54,146 bases of DNA, taken from a virus. A program made the position numbers and the translations under genes. Within the stretch, counting starts at the first letter, position 1. Every line of letters begins with the position of its first letter. Positions 33,446 through 42,789 of the stretch are shown here, piece by piece. The notes beneath the pieces are model-generated. The model saw nothing but the letters and a program-made list of their open reading frames with translations, did not search any database and was not told the DNA's origin. The stretch lies in IMG/VR virus record IMGVR_UViG_3300032242_001353, positions 1 through 54,146 of that record, one strand, 5' to 3'.

Positions 33446-34546
33446 TTAACTATACTTAATAAAAATACTACTATTTTCTGTGGCAGAAGAACCATAACCA
33501 TATAACCATTTAGTTACAGCATCTTCTTTCTTTTGTTTTTTAATTGTATAACAATAATCTACACCAATATACTTAGACATCCACCAGGTCTTATCTTTGC
33601 GTTGAGCTGCTTTTGCTTGTGTAATTAAAGATTCTATTTTCTCAGAAGAACCAGATAGTTCTTTAAACATCGTTGCAAACTTTTTAAATGTTTCCTCAGT
33701 TGGTTTTAGAATTTCAGGTGCAAACTGTTGAGGTGTGGTTAATTTACTCTGTTGAACTCCACACTTTATTGCTGCACTCATTACAATACCACCACCGATT
33801 TTACCACCAGCAGCAGTCTTACCTTTAATCTCACCTTGCCAAGAACTAGGTACTGGACGACTGGAGAAATTTCTCAATTGAATCTCACCATCTTTACCAT
33901 TTGATTTAAATTGAATGTATATGTCTTTTGAATCAAACATATTTTTACCTAATTTAAACCCAGTAAAATCGGCCAAAGGTGGTTTTCCATTATTGTATAT
34001 CTGTGAGTGTGCATCACCTTTTGGTACCTTCTTCAATGAAATGCCAATCAAATTAGTTTTGGCAAATTCATTATAGATGTAATCATTATACTCAGCTAAA
34101 GTTTTAAATCCACCTTTAAAGTTAAAACCTTTTTTTACCATCCAGATGTCTGCTGGATTCCACTTATCATCACCAACAATTCCACTATCTTTTCTGAATT
34201 TAGCAAACTCAGAATAAATCTGCCCAACTAATTTACCACCACGATAGAATGTAAACTTGTTTGATTTGTTATCTGGAACATCATGAAAGATGGCATTAGC
34301 AGTTACAATAACACTATGAAACCAACCTTCATCAAGGCCTCTCATACAAGCAGATAATGACCGATCACAGTCCGCATCTTTTATTGTCTTATCGGTTATC
34401 TGAGATACATCGGTTAAATCTTTACCTAGATGTTGTCTTGTGGCACACGCATATGCTTGTAAACTTTCACCTAGTGCAGTCACCTCAGAACCAGCACCAG
34501 AACCCATGGTCGGTGCAGCTTTGACTGTCTTTGGAATTGCAGGCAT
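33446..34546 (-). CDS. Hypothetical late protein, 366 aa
   Basis: MPAIPKTVKAAPTMGSGAGS opens an Ala/Gly/Thr-rich region, then a globular part with FTFYRGGKLVGQIYSEFAKF, NPADIWMVKKGFNF and KGKTAAGGKIGGGIVMSAAI. Strong SD (GAGGAG) and both an early and a late promoter upstream predict high expression across infection. No domain recognised. Confidence 0.65.
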   Translation of the reverse strand: MPAIPKTVKAAPTMGSGAGSEVTALGESLQAYACATRQHLGKDLTDVSQITDKTIKDADCDRSLSACMRGLDEGWFHSVIVTANAIFHDVPDNKSNKFTFYRGGKLVGQIYSEFAKFRKDSGIVGDDKWNPADIWMVKKGFNFKGGFKTLAEYNDYIYNEFAKTNLIGISLKKVPKGDAHSQIYNNGKPPLADFTGFKLGKNMFDSKDIYIQFKSNGKDGEIQLRNFSSRPVPSSWQGEIKGKTAAGGKIGGGIVMSAAIKCGVQQSKLTTPQQFAPEILKPTEETFKKFATMFKELSGSSEKIESLITQAKAAQRKDKTWWMSKYIGVDYCYTIKKQKKEDAVTKWLYGYGSSATENSSIFIKYS

Positions 34547-34573
34547 TTAAATACTCCTCATTGATTGGTGGAG

Positions 34574-34581
34574 TATTTATT
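34574..34581 (-). promoter_or_regulatory. T4-type late box AATAAATA
   Basis: Minus strand AATAAATA, 28 bases upstream of the 366-aa gene and overlapping the -10 of an early promoter. Confidence 0.6.
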
Positions 34582-34606
34582 TTACACGATTACCGGATAA
34601 TGTCAA
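34579..34606 (-). promoter_or_regulatory. sigma-70-type early promoter
   Basis: Minus strand: TTGACA (34601-34606), 16-bp spacer, TAAAAT (34579-34584). The -35 lies in the final codons of the DruA-like gene. Confidence 0.65.
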
Positions 34607-35693
34607 TAGGTTTACCGCTTGTCCAGACCTCTAATTCTGTTCTTAAACGACCTTCAGATTGAAGCGTCTGGAATCTAGTAGTGGCCTTGTTTTTCCACCA
34701 CGCAACAATGTTCTTAAAATCATGTTTACCATAGTTGTCGCCTTTTAACAACACATCGGTCTTTCCGTTGACATAATCGACCATGTTTTTGAAACCATAA
34801 TCAGAGATATAATACCTTTTTTGCTCTGTTAAGTTTTTTGCATTATCGATAGTTGTTTGAAATGCAACACCTTCTGGAGTACCTTTCAGTGCGGCCTTAG
34901 TCAAGGCAATAATCTTCATACTGATTTTAAGTTTCTTACTTGATACATCTTTATCAACCAGTTCACCAACTTTAGATTGTACAAAATCTCTTAGGTCAGA
35001 ATATGGTTTACCATGCATCATTGGTAAGAAATCAGATTCAGTTAGGCCTTTGTAACGAATATATGGTTTCATACCATCATACTGTGAAGTTGTTTTGGTA
35101 CTGCCATATAAACTAGTAGTTTCAAAGAGGCAAAGATTCATATTGTATTTCTTGTTTACAATCTCACGCATTTCATGTGAGGCACATATTGCAGCAAGAA
35201 GTTTACCACCAAGGTAATTATAACCAAATGGTTGACTAGGTACAATAACAAAACCCATCATTGCAGAGTTATTGAATCGTTTGGCACCTTCAGGAGTCTG
35301 TGTAAAGACCTGTCCAAGCATTTCATTACGAGGTTTACAGTTGATTACAGGTGAACCTAATCGAATGAATCCTACGTACTTTCCTGTATTCTTCTCTCTC
35401 ACTGCCACTTTGATGTTACGGCCAACTGGTGCAATGTTAATATGTGATGATGTAATACTCAACATTGATTCCCAAGATTCAGATGGTATTTCTACCACTT
35501 CTAAATCCATATCATTTGGATGCATGGTGAAATCAGAAAACAAATCATCTTCAACTGGAAATAAACCTTGTGGTATTTCTGATAATGAGTTTAACTTTTG
35601 ATCTCTCATGTATTCATCGATACGATCAAAGTTACTGAAATAATCATGAAATGCCTTGGCACAAACCATTGCATCTTCTTTAGTCAACATCAT
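34590..35693 (-). CDS. DruA/DUF4338-like protein
   Basis: 367 aa. The segment KYVGFIRLGSPVINCKPRN, then NNSAMMGFVIVPSQPFGYNY, LGGKLLAAICASHEMREI and LCLFETTSLYGSTKTTSQYD follows the order of blocks in the DUF4338 family, whose best-known member is DruA of the Druantia defence system (G-x-x-G-F/S-P, NN-x-R/M-F-x-I-x-P, LLETF-x-x, G-T). The match is by pattern only. It lies between gp41 and late genes, overlapping the helicase stop. Its role in the phage (nuclease, recombination, defence) is unknown. Confidence 0.55.
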   Translation of the reverse strand: MMLTKEDAMVCAKAFHDYFSNFDRIDEYMRDQKLNSLSEIPQGLFPVEDDLFSDFTMHPNDMDLEVVEIPSESWESMLSITSSHINIAPVGRNIKVAVREKNTGKYVGFIRLGSPVINCKPRNEMLGQVFTQTPEGAKRFNNSAMMGFVIVPSQPFGYNYLGGKLLAAICASHEMREIVNKKYNMNLCLFETTSLYGSTKTTSQYDGMKPYIRYKGLTESDFLPMMHGKPYSDLRDFVQSKVGELVDKDVSSKKLKISMKIIALTKAALKGTPEGVAFQTTIDNAKNLTEQKRYYISDYGFKNMVDYVNGKTDVLLKGDNYGKHDFKNIVAWWKNKATTRFQTLQSEGRLRTELEVWTSGKPIDIIR

Positions 35694-37096
35694 ACTTTAA
35701 ATCCATTAAATGATTTCTTAGGAAAACTAGATAGTCGTTCACGTTCACCAAATGAATTTAGTGGCTTGTCATCTTGACCAGAATCAGCAATGCCATTTTG
35801 GCCTGATTGTTCAACATCATATAGTTTCATTTTTGATCGATCAATACCTAGAGTGAATCTCTTATCGGTAGTTGGATCATTATATCGATTCTTCAACTGC
35901 TTCACCATAATCTGATTCATTTCTTCCAATTGTTCAGAAGAAATAAGAGCAAACATCAAATCAGCGGTAGCTGGGAGTCCGAATGATTCACTTGTATCTT
36001 CGAGTCCTGGATCACTACTTGTGAATCCACTTCGTGTGGTCTGTGTTGCTGTAACAACTGGGACATTGAATTCAACTGCAAGTCCACGCAGCTCCTCAGC
36101 GATTGCCTTAACGTAGGTGTAGGAATTAATAGAAGCCCCAGGTTTAATACGAGAAGAACAGCAGATGTTAAGATAATCAATAAAGATGATATTAGGTAAA
36201 AAACTACGTTTGAGATTAAGTTCATTTAATAGTGTCCTAAAGTGGATGACCGATGCACTGGCCGTTGGATATTCTTTAATAATAAGTTTCCCTGTTGTCT
36301 TACTCTTTACACGTTCAACTCTTTTATCATAAATGTCTTTTGGTAAATTAACCAAATCATCAAGTGCTGTATTCAAAAGATTTGCATCTATTCGTTCCGC
36401 AATCTTTTCTTCAGCCATTTCCATAGTAATGTACAGTACGTTATAACCTTGTGACATACAACCAGCGGCAACATGACACATAAAAAGAGACTTACCAACA
36501 CCAGTACCAGCCAAGGCGACATTAAGTGTTTTCTTAGGTAACCCACCTTTTGTGATCTTATTAAGAAATTGTAGGTCGAAAGGGATTCTTTCTTCTTTTC
36601 TGTGGTAGAATTCATATCGTGCATCGGAGTTTTCTAGGTAATCATGGCCAATGTTTGTATCGAATCCTACAGCCAGTGAGTCAGCCAATATCTGGGGAAT
36701 CGATCCTTTGTCTTGTGTTTTATCCTTTCCATCGAGAATAGAAATAGCGGCCAAGACAGCATTATAAACAGCTTTCTCTTGACAAAATGCCTCGGATTTG
36801 TCGATGAGCCAAGCGATTTTGGTTTCATCCTTTGAAGTTTTTTCAATTTCTTGTAGATATGTTTGACATTGCGTAACTTCGTCAGATGAAAGATTTTTCT
36901 TTTCTTGCACGGCAAGTACAACAGCTTCAATCGTTGGTGTACTGTTGTACGTAGATATGAATGATGATATTTCATTGAAAAGAGTTCTTTCTATTCTGTC
37001 TGAAAAATATTCAGACTTCAGGAAAGGTAAAACCTTCCTGAGGTATTCTTCATTATAAATCAGGTTCTTTAATATCGTCTGTTCCAGCCTCATCAA
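35690..37096 (-). CDS. 41: Replicative DNA helicase (T4 gp41-like)
   Basis: 468 aa DnaB-family helicase. Walker A ALAGTGVGKSLFMCH, Walker B NIIFIDYLNICC, and the downstream VPVVTATQTTRSGF segment (arginine-finger and glutamine-switch region) are evident. It unwinds the fork with gp61 primase (10010-11023). Its ATG lies inside the 3' end of the preceding 105-aa gene. Confidence 0.95.
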   Translation of the reverse strand: MMRLEQTILKNLIYNEEYLRKVLPFLKSEYFSDRIERTLFNEISSFISTYNSTPTIEAVVLAVQEKKNLSSDEVTQCQTYLQEIEKTSKDETKIAWLIDKSEAFCQEKAVYNAVLAAISILDGKDKTQDKGSIPQILADSLAVGFDTNIGHDYLENSDARYEFYHRKEERIPFDLQFLNKITKGGLPKKTLNVALAGTGVGKSLFMCHVAAGCMSQGYNVLYITMEMAEEKIAERIDANLLNTALDDLVNLPKDIYDKRVERVKSKTTGKLIIKEYPTASASVIHFRTLLNELNLKRSFLPNIIFIDYLNICCSSRIKPGASINSYTYVKAIAEELRGLAVEFNVPVVTATQTTRSGFTSSDPGLEDTSESFGLPATADLMFALISSEQLEEMNQIMVKQLKNRYNDPTTDKRFTLGIDRSKMKLYDVEQSGQNGIADSGQDDKPLNSFGERERLSSFPKKSFNGFKV

Positions 37097-37370
37097 TTAT
37101 TTCCTGTTCAATGTTAGATGACATTAGTTCGACCAACATATTGCCAATATAGTTTTTAAAATCCACATCTTTTTCCAACTTCTTTGCTTTGATGTCGGAT
37201 TCTAACACATCAAATGCAAAAAGTAAATGCATCTGTTCATCTTTTTCCTCAAACTTTACTTTACCATATTTGAATACGGTATCTTTATAAGGACCATCAA
37301 GTAGTTTGATGTGGACAGTTTGTGCATCTTCTTTAGGGTAGATAAAGCAATAATCTATTCCTTCTGTCAT
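37053..37370 (-). CDS. Small conserved protein between uvsX and 41, 105 aa
   Basis: The start at 37370 (MTEGIDYCFIYPKEDA) uses the GGA seven bases upstream inside the uvsX end. An acidic alpha/beta protein with KLLDGPYKDTVFKYGKVKF and an Asp/Glu-rich end. A gene at this position in aquatic T4-like phages is usually a small unknown of the replication set. Overlaps gp41 by 44 bases. Confidence 0.65.
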   Translation of the reverse strand: MTEGIDYCFIYPKEDAQTVHIKLLDGPYKDTVFKYGKVKFEEKDEQMHLLFAFDVLESDIKAKKLEKDVDFKNYIGNMLVELMSSNIEQEIIDEAGTDDIKEPDL

Positions 37371-37371
37371 T

Positions 37372-38439
37372 TTAAGTTCCATTCATAGTTTCTACATCAA
37401 ACGTTTCGGCCACATCATCTTGAATAATACTACCAGAAGCAATTTGATATTTGTTTACAATATACTGCTGAAATGATTTTTGTTTTAGTATTGGTAACCA
37501 AAACTCTTTTGTATCAGTTTCTTTGATACGATACTTCTTATCTTCATATACACCATCTTCATCACGTTTAGAATACCAACCATTACTTGGTTTCGTTACG
37601 TGACCACTTTCGAGTGCAATATCAAGGAGACCAGACCACTTACTAATACCACCATCGAAAGATACAGAAACAGGTATCTTAGATTTTTCTTTAACATAAC
37701 GACTCTTTTCTACATTAATAATAAAATTATAACCAACAACTTCTGTACCTTCTTTTTCTTGCTGACGACCAAGAATAAAGATATTATCTGCTGAGTAATA
37801 TGAACCTGTACCACCACCAACGATGTCTTTAGGGAACATACCAATCTCTTTGTAAGTATGATTAACAACAATCATAGGAACATCTTTCATTGTTAGATGT
37901 GGTGTTACCATTCTGAACAATGATTTAACTTGTTTGGCACGTGACATATCGGCCACTGATTTACCTTCTAATGCATCATCAACTTCTTTCTTCGATGCCA
38001 AGTTACCAATAGAATCGATAACAATAATCAACTTATCATTTCTATCTAAGTTGTTTAACTGTTGCATTACATCAAACTTTAATTGTTCAATATCAGTAAG
38101 AGGAGTATGAAGGACACGATCTGTGTCGATGCCAAAGGAATCAAAGTAGGACTGTGGAGTACCAAACTCTGAGTCATAGAATAATAATGCTGCTTCAGGA
38201 TATTTGTCAAGATATGATTTCGCCATTAAAAGTGAAAAGGCAGTCTTAAAATGTTTTGATGGACCTGCCCACATCGTAAGACCAGGAGTTAAACCACCGT
38301 CCAACCGGCCAGATAAGGCCACATTAATGATAGGAATAGATGTTGGGATCATATCCTTATCAGTAAAGAATTTCGACTTCGATAAGATAGCCGATTCTTT
38401 AATAGAACTATTCTTTTTAATTTTGTCAAGTATGCTCAT
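37372..38439 (-). CDS. uvsX: RecA-like recombinase UvsX
   Basis: 355 aa. The phage-type Walker A is MWAGPSKHFKTAFSLLMAKS; Walker B LIIVIDSIGNLAS; VPMIVVNHTYKEIG and GGGTGSYYSADNIF give the L2 and stacking regions. It catalyses strand exchange in recombination-dependent replication with gp41 and gp43. One-base junction to the following gene. Confidence 0.95.
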   Translation of the reverse strand: MSILDKIKKNSSIKESAILSKSKFFTDKDMIPTSIPIINVALSGRLDGGLTPGLTMWAGPSKHFKTAFSLLMAKSYLDKYPEAALLFYDSEFGTPQSYFDSFGIDTDRVLHTPLTDIEQLKFDVMQQLNNLDRNDKLIIVIDSIGNLASKKEVDDALEGKSVADMSRAKQVKSLFRMVTPHLTMKDVPMIVVNHTYKEIGMFPKDIVGGGTGSYYSADNIFILGRQQEKEGTEVVGYNFIINVEKSRYVKEKSKIPVSVSFDGGISKWSGLLDIALESGHVTKPSNGWYSKRDEDGVYEDKKYRIKETDTKEFWLPILKQKSFQQYIVNKYQIASGSIIQDDVAETFDVETMNGT

Positions 38440-39497
38440 TTTTTATCCCTCAATGTTGGTATTTCATATGGTGCTGATTCTTTTTCACGAAATGCAAAAG
38501 CATCATCGTAATCGTACTTAGGTTCAATCTTCTTAACTGGTACATGTTCTTCTGAATACACACCGGGTGAATGGTGTGTTACTACCTTTTCCATTTGCAC
38601 ATCTTCTTCTACTTTGGCAATATTTTCGGTATCAACCACAACTTGTGTTGGATTCCAATCTTCACTTTCTTTCTTTGCCGTTTTAAGTATATTCAATCTA
38701 TCGTTTACTCTTTCCTTAAACACGACAAGTGGATCCTTTTTCTTTTCTTCTTCCTCATTCTCTTTCATTGTCATGTTACCTGCTATCAATAATAACACAG
38801 CCAATGGGTCAAACACAAGCATAATTAAAATGATTACCAATCGAACGGCCTTATCAATAATATCCCGATCAGAACTACCATATATTAATTCGGCTACATA
38901 CTTGATCGGCCCAAAATCCGATTCAGCCTTACGTAATTCGTTCGCAAAAGGTGCTTTCTTTTCGGTAAGATCCGTGATCTCCTTTTGTGCTGTCTGATTT
39001 TCCTCATAAAGGCGGTTACGTTCTTTCTGCTGAGCTTTGCGTATTTGGACCGATCTTTCAGCTCCCTTCTCGTCCTCCGTTCGTGCCATGACCTGATCCA
39101 CTGCCGCATCAAGCTGTTTAAGAGCCAACTTATTTGCATCAATATTCTCCTTCAATATTTTAATTCTATCATCATACATTGCCACCTTATCGGCAACAGG
39201 ACCAATCATTGTAGATTGTTCTAAATGTGACTTTGATAGATAACCAAAAATGCCCATTGAAGTAATGAGCATCAAAATAACCACAGCAATAGTCAAATAA
39301 GTTTTGAGTAATAGTGGTATCTTACTCCAGTTTCTATATAGCCAAGATGTTGTAATCACTTTGGCAAATTCTAAACTAGAACCCATGAATACAACAGGCC
39401 AAAATGCACCAACGAATATTGATGCCAGACCTACAACGGAATAGTATGCAGCAATACCAGAAAGTAATAATGCTGCTAGAAATGTTAAGTAAACCAT
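38436..39497 (-). CDS. Membrane protein with long periplasmic or cytoplasmic coiled coil, 353 aa
   Basis: Hydrophobic helices at the N-terminus (FLAALLLSGIAAYYSVVGLA; a second about residue 70, IAVVILMLITSMGIFG) are followed by a long Lys/Glu/Gln helix (residues about 100-200), another membrane segment (LVIILIMLVFDPLAVLLLIAG) and an acidic soluble tail. Such a protein between gp43 and uvsX is common in aquatic T4-like phages. It might anchor replication or alter the host envelope; unknown. Confidence 0.7.
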   Translation of the reverse strand: MVYLTFLAALLLSGIAAYYSVVGLASIFVGAFWPVVFMGSSLEFAKVITTSWLYRNWSKIPLLLKTYLTIAVVILMLITSMGIFGYLSKSHLEQSTMIGPVADKVAMYDDRIKILKENIDANKLALKQLDAAVDQVMARTEDEKGAERSVQIRKAQQKERNRLYEENQTAQKEITDLTEKKAPFANELRKAESDFGPIKYVAELIYGSSDRDIIDKAVRLVIILIMLVFDPLAVLLLIAGNMTMKENEEEEKKKDPLVVFKERVNDRLNILKTAKKESEDWNPTQVVVDTENIAKVEEDVQMEKVVTHHSPGVYSEEHVPVKKIEPKYDYDDAFAFREKESAPYEIPTLRDKK

Positions 39498-39498
39498 T

Positions 39499-42063
39499 TT
39501 AAAAGAAGTCCTCTAAGGAAAAGTTTTTCTCTGTAGTCCAACCCATACAATCTAAAACAACTTTGATTGGTTCAACAAATGTCTTGTCGAATTGGGTATC
39601 ATAATCAATGTAGTTCTGCAAATTAAACTCAACAGGTAATCTACTTGGAAAAGAAATGACCATATCTTTAAAATGATTTGGTAATTTCAGATAGGTGAAT
39701 TTAAGTTTTTCACCTTCTTGAATTAATGGATACTTCTTTGTTAAATCCATTTGTTTCAAGAAATGATTATACAATATTGCACCCTTTACATGAATCGGTG
39801 TGCCTTTCTTATATAATGTTGCTGCATCATAATAAGTGGCCAATCCATTACAACCACGAGGAAAAGAAATCTCCTCAACTGGCAACTTATTAAATTCTTT
39901 TCTAAAGTTTTCAATAAAGGCGTGTAAATCATCTTGAGTGCCACTCACCATAATCTTGATGGCTTGTTTCATCTTCTCACGTATGATTGATGGTGTGGAT
40001 GATTTGACCATTTCTAAACCCATGACTTTCATCTTAGGTTCAGCATACTGTACGCCTTCATTATTATACACATTCAATATGTAACGCTTCTTGGCAGTCC
40101 AGATACCTTTATCTGAAAGTCCTTCACGTTTCATTTGCATTTTTTGTTCGTATGCGTGGACATACGTAGCAAGCTCCTGATAACTTTCATCAATATACGG
40201 TTGTATTTTATCTTCACAGACACGGTCCATGAATTCAATAACTTTGGGTCCAGAGATTGATAACTTGCCGTCTTGACCATACACTTTATTAACAAGTGGA
40301 CCAAGTTTGAGATAAATCGAATCTGTGTCTGAGGCGATAACGTAATCATCTTCTGTCTTTAATAATTTATTTAAATAGTCATTTAGTTTTTGTTCAATCC
40401 AACGGATAGACAACTGGCCAGCAGTAGTAACACCCAACGCCATTCTGAGGTCGTAGAATCTAAAATATTGAGAACCAAGAGCACCGTAAGCGCTGTTAAG
40501 AGAAACTTTCTTCGCCAACTGTAAGTTGTTGTATCTGGAGATTCTTTTTTCGATGTCGTATTTTTTGGATTCATCTTTTTCATTTTCATATTCTTGTTGT
40601 GCGGTCAACATTAATTTCTTAAACTTCTTACGATCTTCATACATTTCTTCCATCATACTTGGTAAGAAACCACGAACATCTGTTCTAAAAAATTGTCCGT
40701 TTGGTGTAATCGTAACGTCAACCAAACTTGAAGTGTCTATCTGTTTCTTTAATAAGTTATCTACTGAAACACGAGAAATAATACTACGCATTTCATCCGT
40801 GTAATCTTCTGGTTCAACCAATGTCTCTGGTGAGATATTGTATTGCATGATAAGATGTGGATATAGACTGTTCAAGTCAAATGATGCAACCCAATCATGT
40901 AGGCCTTTTTGTACTTCTTTTACATATGCACCTTCAAAGGCCGAATCTTTACTTTGATGACTACGTGGTGGAACAATGATATTCTTCTCATACAGATATG
41001 CATAAGTCAAAGAGTCCCACATACGAGTTTGTGCAAATACATCTTCGTAATTACACTTCGTATCATAACCGAGAGTTAAGGCCATCTCGACCAATTTAAG
41101 TTTATCTTCCAACTTCAAAACAAGTCTAACGTCTTTGATGTTGTATTCAATAAACTTTTGGTGATCTAAACGATAGAGTGCATGTAGATTATCATACTCA
41201 TCATAAGATAGTTTACCTTCACCCAATTCAATCTGTGCAATATTATCTAGGCGATAGGACTCCTGTGATTTACCACCAGGTGCATACCATTTGTATAACT
41301 CAATATAATCAAGTGATGATACACCAACTAAAGTGTAATCAATCATTTGACGGTGATTAACATTTACTTTACGTTCAGTAATAAAGTTCCAAGGCGATAA
41401 GGCCTTCGTTGGTTGTTCACCAAGTATTTTAGTGAAACGATTTACAAGATATGGAATATCAAAGAACTTCGTATTCCAGCCAGTTACTACATCTGGACAT
41501 TCAGACTTCCATAATTCTAAGAATTGTTTACAAAGAGAATACTCATCTTTGCACTTAATGTAAGTAACATTTGATGTGTCATTCTCTTTGTCTTTTTCTT
41601 TATCATAATCACCACAAGCAAACAGCCAAGTTTTGCCATTTAGATATTCAATACAAATGGCAGTGATTGGTTCTTCTGCTTTATATGGGTCTGGGAAACC
41701 ATTCTCAGAACCAACTTCAATATCTATAAACGCAACAGAGATTTGGTCTTGGTCATAATCAACCATGCCATTATATTGTTCAGCAATAAAGGCATACTCG
41801 AATCTATTTTGACCATAGATTTTAGGTGCACCAGACACATCCTCAAATTGCTTTAAAAATTCTCTAGCCTGTTTGATGTCCTCAAATTTTTTGGGAGCCA
41901 AATTAGAACCAGATAACGTTCTAAATTTTGTATCTTTATTTGTCGGTATGTAAAGTGTAGGTCCATAATCAACTTTATGTTTGACCCGTTTACCATCGAT
42001 TACTCCACGAAAGAGAATCTTACCGCCAAAACTTTGTACGTTTGTATAGAAATTGGAACTCAA
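39499..42063 (-). CDS. 43: Family B DNA polymerase (T4 gp43-like)
   Basis: 854 aa. The 3'-5' exonuclease is intact: AFIDIEVGSENGFPDPY (Exo I) and VVTGWNTKFFDIPYL (Exo II). Polymerase motifs: DLNSLYPHLIMQ (A), KVSLNSAYGALGSQ (B) and VIASDTDSIYL (C). A C-terminal LEDFF hints at a clamp-binding tail. It replicates the genome with gp44/62, the clamp and gp41/61. Not interrupted by an intron or intein. Confidence 0.97.
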   Translation of the reverse strand: MSSNFYTNVQSFGGKILFRGVIDGKRVKHKVDYGPTLYIPTNKDTKFRTLSGSNLAPKKFEDIKQAREFLKQFEDVSGAPKIYGQNRFEYAFIAEQYNGMVDYDQDQISVAFIDIEVGSENGFPDPYKAEEPITAICIEYLNGKTWLFACGDYDKEKDKENDTSNVTYIKCKDEYSLCKQFLELWKSECPDVVTGWNTKFFDIPYLVNRFTKILGEQPTKALSPWNFITERKVNVNHRQMIDYTLVGVSSLDYIELYKWYAPGGKSQESYRLDNIAQIELGEGKLSYDEYDNLHALYRLDHQKFIEYNIKDVRLVLKLEDKLKLVEMALTLGYDTKCNYEDVFAQTRMWDSLTYAYLYEKNIIVPPRSHQSKDSAFEGAYVKEVQKGLHDWVASFDLNSLYPHLIMQYNISPETLVEPEDYTDEMRSIISRVSVDNLLKKQIDTSSLVDVTITPNGQFFRTDVRGFLPSMMEEMYEDRKKFKKLMLTAQQEYENEKDESKKYDIEKRISRYNNLQLAKKVSLNSAYGALGSQYFRFYDLRMALGVTTAGQLSIRWIEQKLNDYLNKLLKTEDDYVIASDTDSIYLKLGPLVNKVYGQDGKLSISGPKVIEFMDRVCEDKIQPYIDESYQELATYVHAYEQKMQMKREGLSDKGIWTAKKRYILNVYNNEGVQYAEPKMKVMGLEMVKSSTPSIIREKMKQAIKIMVSGTQDDLHAFIENFRKEFNKLPVEEISFPRGCNGLATYYDAATLYKKGTPIHVKGAILYNHFLKQMDLTKKYPLIQEGEKLKFTYLKLPNHFKDMVISFPSRLPVEFNLQNYIDYDTQFDKTFVEPIKVVLDCMGWTTEKNFSLEDFF

Positions 42064-42065
42064 AA

Positions 42066-42380
42066 TTAACCCGTTATGATTTGTTTTGTTGGAGGAACAA
42101 CTATACCTGCACCGAATATCTGGTTGTAATTATTGATAAAGTCCTCAGCAGGAGTATAATAATACAAAACGTGTTTTTTGGCAATAGGATATGTGGTGTC
42201 CTTTTCTCCTTGTGGAGCATGGAGTGGCCATGGTGCAAAACCGATGTTAGGTCTACCATCTTGACCTCTAACGATTGCCACACCTACAGGGTTGGTAAGT
42301 ATAAAGTCGGTATCATCGGATTCAACCTCCGCCATGATTTCTTCATTATTTACCAGCTTCAAAATTTGAATATTTTTCAT
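42066..42380 (-). CDS. Conserved T4-like small protein, LSm-fold-like
   Basis: 104 aa: KNIQILKLVNNEEIMAEVES, then NPVGVAIVRGQDGRPNIGFA and PWPLHAPQG. The beginning resembles beta-barrel LSm-like proteins seen upstream of polymerase in aquatic phages; this is a weak guess. It is transcribed from the sigma-70 promoter at 42407-42435 and ends two bases from gp43. Confidence 0.6.
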   Translation of the reverse strand: MKNIQILKLVNNEEIMAEVESDDTDFILTNPVGVAIVRGQDGRPNIGFAPWPLHAPQGEKDTTYPIAKKHVLYYYTPAEDFINNYNQIFGAGIVVPPTKQIITG

Positions 42381-42406
42381 ACTTTCTCCTTAGATAAATG
42401 TTCGTT

Positions 42407-42435
42407 ATTATAACACGAAATTTTAGATAAATCAA
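42407..42435 (-). promoter_or_regulatory. sigma-70-type early promoter for gp43 operon
   Basis: Minus strand: TTGATT (42430-42435), 17-bp spacer, TATAAT (42407-42412). Divergent from the plus-strand late box at 42448. Confidence 0.75.
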
Positions 42436-42447
42436 CAGTTTATCTGG

Positions 42448-42455
42448 TATAAATA
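42448..42455 (+). promoter_or_regulatory. T4-type late box TATAAATA, plus strand
   Basis: A perfect TATAAATA 26 bases upstream of the 75-aa plus-strand ORF, back-to-back with an early promoter on the minus strand. Confidence 0.75.
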
Positions 42456-42481
42456 GGTAAACAACTAAAAACGGACAAAAT

Positions 42482-42709
42482 ATGTATTGGGCACCTAATC
42501 TCCAACAATCACCCATTACAATTACTGATGTGGTAGAAAGACACAAGACTTTCTTGTGTGAATTTGTTGACCTAAAGAGAAATGGTTGGTTACATTACTC
42601 TAAGGCCTTAAATACTTTGACATACGGTTTCTGGAGTCCTTTACTAAAGGATTCAGACAAGTATATAGAAAACTTGGCAGAAGATATGAAAAAGTCTATA
42701 AGGACATAA
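42482..42709 (+). CDS. Plus-strand late hypothetical protein, 75 aa
   Basis: MYWAPNLQQSPITITDVVER begins a compact helical protein with WLHYSKALNTLTYGFW in the middle. GGAC lies before ATG. The perfect late promoter box makes it a confident real gene, though no family is recognised. It is the first gene of the plus-strand island. Confidence 0.7.
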   Translation: MYWAPNLQQSPITITDVVERHKTFLCEFVDLKRNGWLHYSKALNTLTYGFWSPLLKDSDKYIENLAEDMKKSIRT

Positions 42710-42789
42710 TGATGCAGACTTTATATTTGTTTATCTAATAATAATCTTTGTTATGGACATCATAATGTATAACATACTAACACATATAA

